Assembly: GCF_000764305.2 (NCBI RefSeq)
Contig: NW_025940959.1
Location: 62,001 to 126,000 of the forward strand
Direction of reading: 5' to 3'
From: Hyalella azteca
Taxonomy: Eukaryota > Arthropoda > Malacostraca > Amphipoda > Hyalellidae
DNA: 64,000 bases
Shown here one piece after another: positions 12,001 to 24,000 of this stretch (the stretch's first letter is position 1; each line of letters starts with the position of its first letter). Below the pieces are notes generated by a model. It was not told the origin of the DNA. It worked only from the letters and a program-made list of their open reading frames with translations, and made no database searches. A program made the position numbers and the translations under genes.

Positions 12001-15000
12001 TCCACGGTTCGGATTATCGAAAAAATCACGAAGTGGTAAGCCGGGAGCCAATACCTGATAACGTTTCAAGCCAAACCATCGATCCAATCGCATTACAGAC
12101 AGATTTGTTACTCAACACGCCAGCCGCTGGCCGCACTCAAGCTGTTGTGGCAATATTGTTTGAAACTTAGCCGCACGTATAGTATAGTATATTATCTTCG
12201 GCATTGAAGAATAGGCCTAGATAGGCCTGTCGCCGATTCTAGTATTTTTCTTGACTAGACTGGCCTTTTGATCAAATCTTTTCAACGGACGGTAGGTTTA
12301 AAATCGTTTCTAGATTTCAGTTGTTCCGTATGATACGAGGCATTTCAAGACTAAACTTATATATAAAGCACGCATTTTCATTTTTATTTAACTTTATTTT
12401 AAAAAAGCTAACTACCTTCAACAGTTCAACTGCACCTACGATGGGATGATACTCACCGTATCATAGAATCCAGTCTCATCTAGTGTTGCCTGTATATCAT
12501 CTTAGCGTACCAGTGTGGAAATTGATTGTGCGAGCGGTCGATGCGAACAGCATGCTGAACGAACATGTCTCTTCTTGCTTCACTGAGACCTGAATTTTGA
12601 TAATAGTGCATGCCGGAGTTATGAGTCATCAATTTCGTATTTATTTTTCTTGAGACGACATTCTGAAGTATAAAGTCCTGAACACAGGTTATTATTTTTT
12701 TTTGACACCCATATTCTTCATGCGTCCAAGTCTTGAGCAAGAAGAATTGGTGGCGAGATGTAATCTATGGCTGTCGTTAGCAAACTCTGTGGGAGCCCTT
12801 CAGAGGCTCGATATAAAACACGATAATGCCTAGCACTTAGATCCTACTAGTGTGGTGGAAGTTTGCTGGTAAATATCCATCATGTAAATGTCCGACCAGT
12901 TATAATCCATAGGTAGTTGTTGAATCATGAACGCTATTAAGTCTTACATCAAACTCGTAAATAACAGCCACGTGTAAACTTGTTGGAGGAACGGTGGTCG
13001 TCAGGCTTAATTTTATTCACAACATAAACTTCGTTGTCAGTACAAAAGTTCGTTGAAAAATAACCCCGGTAATTTTCTATACCTACTTGACTAATTTCGA
13101 TTTCTATTGGCTTCATTTCTTTCGGAACGCTCGCGGCTGGCCGCATTCATGTTTAGGAAATCTTGCCATTGCGCCAATATCCATTTAAAATCTTCTAAAT
13201 TCCGATTTCTCGGAACATCTGTGGACATCGCATGTCTTGGAAATATGACCAGAAACATAGCATCCATTTTAGTAGTATACGATAGATCTCTTCAATTTCT
13301 ATTTCTCGGAAATTTGTCATCATCGAATGTTTTGGAAATATGACCATAATCATAGTTTCCATTTAAGTACAAGATCCTTTCAGTTTAGATTTCTTGGAAA
13401 ACTTTCTGCATCGCGTTTCCCGGAAATGGCGTCGACGCAAAGACGAATAGGTGTGGCCTCGTCCTAGTCGGTCGTGGTGCTCCGCTGTCCGGACCAAGGT
13501 TGCCAGGTGTGCCTTTTTTCGGCCAAATTCGCAGATTTCTGCCTTTTTCTATTTGAATTGGCTGGCTATAACGCATGTTGGCCTTAAATTTCAAGCAATT
13601 TTCAAGATTTTCGTGCAATTTCAAGATTAAAATTGAATAGTTGCAAAACAAATTGCAAAGTTCCCGATAAACATTGAATTATGTCTGTTTTTTTTTTTGT
13701 CATTTTTTGTAAGCTGCTTTGGCCGTTTTCTCCAACTACTAGCTGGCTACCTTCCTTGGTCCGCAGTAAAACGCGCGGCGCATTTCCGGTTCCGTCGTTT
13801 GTGTCATCGTTGTGAAATGCAGGCGGCCTACGTCACCTAAATTCTGACGCTCGTCGTTCACTCAGAAAAAGGAATGGGTCATATTGTCAAAATAGTGACA
13901 CTTTCTTACCGTCAGCGCAAGTAGAAGAGCGGACACTGATAAGCTCTTTTTTCCGGTCTAAACTGGTTCACGATGACTCACACAAGGGCAAAAAGTGCAT
14001 CACTCTTTGGACAAAATTTTAATCATTTCTCTTAGTGTTTCTTCTCCGAAGCTATCACACTTCTAACCTGAAAATTCCAGACGAAAGTTCTCCTACGAAA
14101 ATATTTATGAGCTCTTCATCGCGACTTAGAATTTTTTTGAGCTGATCGTGTCTTCTTTACACGTCAATTCACCGAGGTTAATTTATTTATTCTTGGAAAC
14201 TATTACGTTCGTCATGAGTTTGGCGATGCTTTTCATAGAGGTTATGCATCCTTATATAGTAAGTAATTTCTGATCACATCAGAATGGCTATAGGCTTTTC
14301 TATTTATGAAATATATAAATAATACCTTTCTCGTCACCTGATCATCTGGCATTGTTGCTAATAAATCACATGTTATTGCACAAGCACTATAACATGCTTG
14401 CGCAATCTTCCAAGACATTGTTGCTAAAATCACATGTTATTGTATATTTTCAAACTGTGCTCTTCGACAGGCTTCTGCAATCTTCCAAAGTTCCAAGACC
14501 TTGTTACTAAAAATTTCATGTTATTTCATATTTTCAAAGTGTACTTTGCAACAGGCTTGTGCAGTCTTTCAAGATGTTGCAAAAAAATTACATGTTGTAT
14601 ATTTTCAAACTCTGCTCTGCAAAAAGCTTGTGCAATCTTGCAAGATGTCGTTACCACCACGAGTTTTGTTGTGAAAGCCGCATTGGTTGTCATTAAAATA
14701 TACGGGGTCGAGAAATGCGACGAGCATCGCAATAGCTTTCTTTAGAAAACATTTCCCTGTGTATTTTTCCTATGTCATCATTTCGCAAGGGAAAATGAGG
14801 TCACTCATGTTGAGTGGTATTAACGTGGGTGTAGGTCTATTATTTGAGTCTACTGGCGACCCTTTTGTATTTGTGTGTAATTCTACTTACTATCTAATGG
14901 ATATGTAAACAATTGAGGATGTGAATTTAGTATGAATGGTAATTGGAATATTTAGTGGACGGGAAGAAGTAGAAGTCATCAAGATTTAGCCTCCGCAGCC

Positions 15001-18000
15001 TATATGAAAACCCGGCTCATATTCAAGGTCTACGTATACTTATATTAAATCTGTATACTTCCCGTTCGTATGTGAATTATACTCGCCTTGTTACTCGTTA
15101 TCAATGTGTATCTTTAGCTGCAATTACACTTTCAATCGCCTTTTTTCTCATGGGAAATTTGATTGAATTCTCTTCCCTATCAATATTCTGGTGAACCCAC
15201 AGGCAAGGAAACATATATGCATAAACTCTAATGAATTAGTATGAATGTACTTTTCCTATAATATCCAAATGATTTTCTAAAAAATTGAATAATGTCGTGT
15301 TGAATTACATAAGGTATCGTAGATTTCACTTCAGGTGGTTACTTAATGAATAGCAATTTACGAAGAGGTTTTGAACTCTGCATTGCATGAGACTCTNGTG
15401 TGACTTGATGTGTGATTTGATGCGTGACTTGCTGTGTGACCTGATGATTGACTTCATGCGTGTCTTGTTGCGTGACTTGATATGTGACTGATGTATTACT
15501 CTATGTATTACTTGTTGCGTGACGTTGTGTGACTTGAATTGCATTGTACCTCACGAGTCTGCGTTGATGGTCGGAATTTGATTGTTGGAAAATGCGGCAA
15601 TACAGTTAAGCTGCTCGCGTCTCCTCATACCGGAACTCGCGCTGAAATATGTCCTGTAAGACTGTACAAAATTAAATGAAAATCCCGCAAATGCCATAAA
15701 GCGGTTAGCTGAATTTCAACGATGGAATATCCCCTCATAGTCACTGTGTTGTATTCATTGCGCCTGTATTCATAGTCATTTTCATTCATTGCGCCTGTAT
15801 TTATAGTCATTTTCATTCATTGCGCCTGTATCTATAGTCATTTTTGTATGAATGACGCACTCAAAGAAATAATAGGGTCATTGCCCTAATGGCGAGGCTT
15901 TTTTGCACTTGCGTGCTTCATCCTGACCCAGTTCGGTTCTGCAAAAGGTCGTAACGGTGCTACTTGTACTGTAGGTAAGAAAGCGTGTCATTATCGGGAC
16001 AATGCGACCCGGTCATTTTTCCGAGTGCTCGTGTCACGTCTTCCTTCGAGTCATGCGCTGCACTTGCGATCGCACGAAAAGATTTTCCAAAACCGCACTT
16101 GACTGGTTTTTCTGTAATTACCTTGCATTGAAAAATTACATTTTTCTAGGAAATACCAAATAATTAACTGTTCGGTGCATTTAAAATTTTTATTGTTTCC
16201 TATTGTGAATGAACGACCATTGAGTAACGGATATGTGAGATCCCCCACCCAGCGTCTTATCCCCCCACCTTCCCCTTTCGTCATCCCTCTCAACCACCAA
16301 CCCCCCCCCCTCACCCAACAAGATCGATGCTGTGCCATGTGCCGCATTGCACCGATCATCCCGTGTATGAGGCGCCGTCATTCACGAGGCTTTGTCATTC
16401 ACGAGTCTTTGACACTCACGAGTCTCCGTCATTCACGAGTCTGCTTCATTCACGAGTCTTCGTCATTCACGAGTCTTCGTCATTCAAAAGGTTTTTGTCA
16501 TTCATTAACTCTTTAAGAGTAAATCGCGATGAACAACCCTGAAGGATTATTGCAGACTCGAGTTCCTATACTACAGACTCTCATCCCGCCTGCATACCTA
16601 TTGCATTATATATAGTCAGCATCCCTTACATGCAACCTATTCACTAAACGCGATTTTTAACTAGAAAATGAATTGCAAGAAATGTGAGTATGTGACCGAT
16701 ATATCTTGCCATTAAAACAATTGTTTTTCTCGCTCTGCCACATTTACATGAAACGATGCCACACTCACATGCTACGCTATGCCACACTCACATTGAGTGT
16801 GGTTTTTTGCCACACGCCCATGCCGCGCTCACACTGAGTGTAGTTTTTGCCTCACTCACACTGAGTGTAGTTTTTGCCACACTCACACTGAGTGTAGTTT
16901 TTGCCGCGCTCACACTGAGTGTAGTTTTTGCCTCACTCACACTGAGTGTAGTTTTTGCCTCACTCACACTGAGTGTAGTTTTTGCCTCACTCACACTGAG
17001 TGTAGTTTTTGCCTCACTCACACTGAGTGTAGTTTTTGCCACACTCACACTGAGTGTGATTTTTGCCACATTATCCCAAGCCACGCTCACACTGACGAGA
17101 CGCTCGTAAGGGCTAGACAATGTCTGCCAAGTTCTGTCTGCAGCCTTCAACCTTGGTCTTCCTGAAGCGACTATAGTGAGCTTCTGATTGATCGTCGTGT
17201 CTTCCCGGCGCTATGGTGAAAAATCCCCATCCTACGGTGATAAATCCCCGTCCTATGGTGATTAATCCCCATTATATGGTAATAAATTCCCGTCCTATGG
17301 TGATTAATCCCCATCATATGGTAATAAATCCCCATCCTATGGTGATAAATCCCCATCCTATGGTGATTAATCCCCATCCTATGGTGATAAATCCCCATCC
17401 TATGGTGATAAATCTCCATCCTATGGTAACAAATCCCCATCCTATGGTGATAAATTCAAATCCTATGGTGATAAATTCAAATCCTATGGTGATAAATCCA
17501 AATTCTATGGTAGTAAATCCCCATCCTATAGTTATAAATCCCCGTGTCCAATGTTCATGAAATTGTGTATACGTGAAACACGTCGTGTATCGTGTCTTAG
17601 GCGATATAAACGTCTGTTATCGTGTCGTAGATACTTAATTGATACACGTCGTGTCGTTGACTTGACACGCGTCGTGTGTTCGACTGCTTGTGCCCGCCAC
17701 TTTCACAATCAGTGTAGGCAATCTCTCAGTGTACGCAATCTCTCAGTGTACGCAATCTCTCAGTGTACGCAATCTCTCAGTGTACGCAATCTCTCAGTGT
17801 ACGCAATCTCTCAGTGTACGCAATCTCTCAGTGTAGGCAATCTCTCAGTGTACGCAATCTCTCAGTGTAGGCAATCTCTCAGTGTAGGCAATCTCTCAGT
17901 GTACGCAATCTCTCAGTGTACGCAATCTCTCAGTGTACGCAATCTCTCAGTATAGGCAATCTGCTTCGTTGCTACACTGTAGGCGCATGAGGCTGGATCG

Positions 18001-21000
18001 TTGCTACGGATGCTGTATAAATCATAATTAATAAGCATACGCGAACGGTTGAACACATAAATATATCTTATTTTCCACAAGATTTAGAGGTTTTCACAAC
18101 GTCTTGGTACACACAGAAAAACTAATGGGTCATATAACAAAAAAGTGACAAACTTTCCGCACTGACATACCAAACCTGAGTAAGGATGACCCACATAAGG
18201 ACAAAAGTGCACTGTAATTTAGGGCTTTAGGCTACACACAATTTGTCATCAAATTAAATTCATATCACTCATCAAAATTAGCGAGTTTTATCCAAATAGC
18301 GATACACTTTAGCTTTAATGTGGGTCATCTTGACCCAGTTTGGCCCGGAAAAAGGATGTAATCAGTGCAACACGCCTCAAGTGTGCCACTATTTCGACAC
18401 TATGACCCATATATTTCTCTGAAGTTAACAATAAAGCTCTGCCATTGTTCTATGCGAAGACTGTAAGGGAGCTTATCAACCTTTACAACGTTTTTATTTT
18501 TGCTATTTTACTCTTTAATGTGGCACCGTCGAATTACTTTCCTGCATTAATTTCCTACCACAATAAATGAAAAGTCGAATATGTATATAAAAATTTTTTT
18601 CAATGTGAAGCTTTTTCTCGTGCTATCGGGGTAACCACTTTTCTTCAATAAAAAATGAAAAATAGATAATATATCATTAGCCTGCTTCTATTGCAAGCTC
18701 ACCAAGAACTTGAATGCTTCGAAAACGCGTAGTTATGGAGCATTTGCTAGGAGAGAGTTTCCTTTGCATTTTTGAGTAACTTAGTCTCATAGAAATAAAG
18801 ATTTATATTTTAAAAGTCTGATAGATTGTTTAAAAATTTAAAAATTGTTTCGGGACCGCTAGAATGGGTGCACTTCTAAATTATAACCGGGGATTCTTCT
18901 TTATTATTTTCGATGTGCGGTGCATTCTTTCTTTTGGGAGAACTCTGCGGAACTTGAAATGAGGTCATGAAAATGCCTACAAATACAAGCGGGTGTTTGT
19001 ATAATATTACTATGTATTTTTTTGTGTGAAGTGTGGTTTTTATGATTTTAAATATTAATTTTAAGTTAAACTATATTAATAATTTATTTTTAATGTAGTC
19101 TCGTTCCATAAATTTCGGTGTCCGTAAATGCAGTAATACCACCAGGGTACTTACCATAATTTGTGGTAAACTCAAAAGTTCATCCTGAGTTTAAGAGCAT
19201 AAAAAACGCCAAGTGAATTGAATAAAGTAAAAGATTATAAATTAATAAAGTACATAATTCGCTTCGCAGCAAAATTCTTTTCTCGTTTCTTAGCTTCTAA
19301 ATTCATTTCTATGTATTTAAATGCAATATTGCCATGGAGGCAATATTGCATTTAGCCGAGGTAAATATTCTAGTCGAGGTAAATATATATTTAAATATTG
19401 CCATGACAATATTTAATTGAAGTGTATTGAAGTGTTTGCCTTTTACTCAGAAAATGAATTGGTCATATTGTCCAAATAATGATACACTACCTGCACCTAG
19501 CGCTGATGCGTCCTTTAGCTGGGCAAAACTATTAGATGGCCCTCACAAGGGCAAGAAATGCAATAATATTTGGATAAAGTCATTGAATTGATTAAAAGTC
19601 ATTAAATTGATTAAAAGCCATTAAATTGATAAAACATCATTAAATTGATTAAAAGTCATTAAATTAATTAAAAGTCATTAAATTAATTAAAAGTCATTAA
19701 ATTGATTAAATAACCGACGGTATCTGTGCAGCGAGTCAAGCATGTTCGTGTCGCCGCGTCGCTTCATCCTGAAGACTTGCGGTACGACCACACCTCTCGC
19801 CTGCCTCCCTCTCCTCGTGTCCTTTGCCTTCCAGTCCTCGGGACACGACGCCGTGCAGGTCAGTTACACGGACGCCGTGCAGGTCAGTTATACGGACGCC
19901 GTGCAGGTCAGTTATACGGACGCCGTGCAGGTCAGTTATACGGACGTCGTGCAGGTCAGTTCACGGGACAAGCAGGACGTCTGCAAGTAAGGCAGGACGT
20001 CAGGTATTTTACGATGTCTAACGGAAGCGACGGACGAACGCAATGCTTCCTAAATTATACAGTAGAATATTTCTTTATTATTTTCTTCGTGCATCGTAAT
20101 TGTTTATATTGAATAATTGTGCAGAACTTGAAATGTGGTAGCGAAAATACCTACGATAAAGATAATTCTTTGATGTTATTTGAAACTCGCCCTGTTTCAA
20201 GATGTCCAATCACGTACACGCTATAATCAGGTTTTTAAGCTCGACCTGATTATGGTCGTGCAAGTTGCTTGCGAAATGTGACTCCAATTTGCAGTTTAAT
20301 CCTAAACTTGTTTAAAACCGTTAGTAGAAATTTATTAGATATATGTATCGATGTATTGATTTAGATAATAATCCTAAACTTGTTTATAACCGTTAGTAAA
20401 AATTTAATAGCTACGGTATATGTATCGATGCATTGATTTCAATATTAAAAGATCACACAAATGCAGGTAAAGATCTAAGACCTTATATAAATCTAAAATT
20501 GATTGTGAATATTTTTCTCATTTTTCTGACTTTGATTTTTATGATTGTGAGTTAATAGCTTGTTCGCATTCTGGACACGAAGAAAAATATGTGGGTTCAT
20601 AGCTTGTTCGCATTCTGGACACGAAGAAAAATATGTGGGTTAATAGCTTGTTCGCATTTTGGACACGAAGAAAAATAGAAGCTTTTCTATTTTTCTATCA
20701 GAAGCGCGTATTGACATAGAGCTGCGTTACGAATCAGCTGCCTTACTAATCATCTACTTCACTAATCGATCGTGCTGCCTCACTAATCGATCGTGCTGAT
20801 TATAATTAGCACGTTTGAGTTGCTTGCAACCTATGAAAGGAGTCTTTACAAACCCCTAGATCATATAGCAACCTTGCTAGCCTCTGCATTAGCTTTTTTG
20901 TAATGAGGTCTTGCCAGCACCGGCGAAACTGGGTTAAGATGACCCAGACAATGACACGAAGTACTTATCTGCTTGACAAAGTGTCACTCATATCTCTGGG

Positions 21001-24000
21001 TCACTCATATCTCTGCTTGGTCATATCTCTGGGTCAAATGACACAGAGTGTTTTCCTACTTAACAAAGTATCACTCATATCTCTGGGTCACGGTGCTCGT
21101 TTTTTGGTGCTGTGGACATTCGCTAAGCACCACTCCTACGTCAGTATTTTGCCGGTTAACTTTAGTGATGAACGAATTATATACCCTCAATTTACAATAG
21201 TTTATTTAGTAAGGTATCGTGCGATTCCATAAGAATTCATATATGAAATTCAAGAATTAATCCTATTCTAGAAACTCGTTGCTGTTTAGGTCATGCGTTT
21301 CTCGTTTTGAACTACGGCAAAGATGTCGTCGATGTATTTGCAGTTTTGGTCCGCGTATTTATAATGACAAGCGGTTTTCGAGTTTGCATTTGCAGAATTC
21401 GGCCAATATTGAATCACAGTGGCCCATGGCAACGCTAGTGTTTAGTCAATAAATATTTTTATCGGGAGTACAGAATGGTGATTCACACAATAAAAGCGAA
21501 TAAAGGAAAAAGGATCAACCAGAATCGTTTTTTTGTTGGCGTTTGTGTCAAAGGCTTTTGCGAATAATCATGCTTATACAGGGTCCTTCAAAAACAGTAT
21601 CTGATTTCAATAGGCTTTTGCGAAACTCATACGATACATACAGAACAAGTAATTTTATTTGTGAATAGCTTATTTGATGCCATTTTATATCACTTAGTAC
21701 ACTTTACTTGGTTTTGAAAATTATGTTTGATAAATGATGTCCCCCATTGTTAAGACATTCAATGGGTTAAGATGACCCAGAAAAGGACACGAAGTACTTA
21801 TCTGCTTGACAAAGTGTCACTCATATCTCTGGGTCATGGTGGTCGTTTTGTGGTGCTGTGGTCATTCGCTATAAGCACCTTTCCAACGATAGTATTTTGC
21901 CGGATAACTTTTGTGATGAACGAATTACCCTCAATTTACAATAGTTTATCTAATAAGGTAACGTGCGAGTCCATCAGAATTCATATATAAAATTCATGAA
22001 ATCATATTCTAGAACCTCTTGCAGTTCCGTCATGCGTTTCTCGTTTTGAACAATGGCAAAGATGTCGGCGTGTGTGCAGATTTGGTCCGCGTATTTATAA
22101 TAACAAGCGATTTTCGAGTCTGCATTTGCAGAATTCGGTAAATATTGGAAACAGTGGCCCAAGGCTACGCTATTGTTTACTCAATAAATATTTTTTATCA
22201 GGAGTACAGATTGGTGATTTACACAACAAAGGCGAAAAAAATTAACTAGAATAGTTTTCTTTTAATTTTTGTATGTGTCAAGGCCTCATGCGAATAATCA
22301 TGCTTAGTACTTATTTCTAAGGTTTCTATACTTCTGCATGGATCCCTAGTAAACATATTTTCCCACAAAAATGTCCCTGACCTGTCAGAGGGTTTAATAC
22401 ATGTATGTAGGATAAATTTTTGTGATAGACATTCACTGTAAAAACTGAAATTAAATTAAAATATGTTAGTTTGATGCGGAGTTGGTTATTATGTAGGAAA
22501 GTTTCAACATTTATAGTGAGATAGCCTAGATAATAGCTCCCAATAATCAAAGTTTTTTTGTAAACAAACCTTGGACTTAGCTATAATGAGCAATTTATTA
22601 CTTTCTTCTGTTCATTCGGGTCTCCTTGTCTATGGAATGACAAGAAGTATTGTCAGAAAATATAAAAAATATTACTGGTATCTGGGTTTCGTAACACGGA
22701 AATCGTTGCGCTTAGAATCTTGAGGTAAATAAATGCTAGAAATCCCCAAGTAGCAATCCACTAAGAAAAACAATATCGTAAGTTGAATAATGCTTCCATC
22801 TATCAGAAAACCAAAGGACGATATTATAAAACCATACATATGTTCCTAAAGAAAATATTACCTCTGGAATATAGAAGCAACTTCTTTTATATTCTTCAGG
22901 TTTCCCTTCTCCTGGTCTCACGGCTACACTGGATGTCACTGTAAAGTGTCCAAAAAAATGGCCCCGACTTTTCAATTTATTATATCTCCGATTCATATTA
23001 ACGCACTTTTATTCATTTTAGTTTTCAAAATGTATGTTTAAAAAAGAACTATTCTATTTCTACATTGAACCCTCTGACAGCTCTGGGACATTCTTGTGGC
23101 ACGTTTATTTTCTGTTTACCAGTATTTTAACTGTAAAAAGTTGACAGATAGAGACTAAGCCTATTTTTCTCATAAGGCCTTGCCACCTTCACCAATCCAA
23201 GAAATATTCTATTCGATTTTCTCTGCCTTTGTTCTTCTGAATCGCCCACACCTACATTTGATAACAACATTTATCGACTAAACATCGGCATAGCTAAGGA
23301 CAGTCGTCTAGTTCAAATATTTATTGAATTCTGATTGTGCACACACGTTACTTATGCTAAACGAAGACAACCGATCGTCACGAAAGTTTATCGGACATCT
23401 ATTGACTTTGGAAAAGTGCTGAACGAAGTTAGCGAATGTCTACAACGCTACAAATAACAAATGAGGCACCAAACACGCTATCGTGCATGGAGCGTTCAAG
23501 AACTGCGCGTCTATATATAGCGACCCAAAGCAAAACTTCCTAATAAATTTGACCCTCGGCTGTCAAAATCAGATAAAAAGCGATTACATTACAAATTGAC
23601 GAGTCTTATTCAATCGGGCAAAATAACATCATAGGCACAACAGAAACTGTAGCAGGATTTGCAAACTCGAAAAATACTTTGTCCTCGTCACAATACTACT
23701 CGAACTAATACTTTGTCCTCGCCACAATACTACTCGAACTAATACTTTGTCCTCGTCACAATACTACTCGAACTAATACTCTGTCCTCGTCACAATACTA
23801 CTCGAACTAATACTTTGTCCTCTTCACAATACTAGTCAAACTAATACTTTGTCCTCGCCACAATACTACTCGAACTAATACTTTGTCCTCTTCACAATAC
23901 TAGTCAAACTAATACTTTGTCCTCGCCACAATACTACTCGAACTAATACTTGTTCTCGTCACAATACTACTCCTACTAATACTTACCCATATCACAGGAC

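Noticed and set aside
16756..17955. Several repetitive frames over 110 residues
   Set aside because: They come from the 27-, 21- and 16-bp minisatellites; no start context, splice sites or varied sequence.
17707..17963. CRISPR-like regular array
   Set aside because: Units are contiguous with no spacers, and the sequence is eukaryotic; it is a minisatellite.
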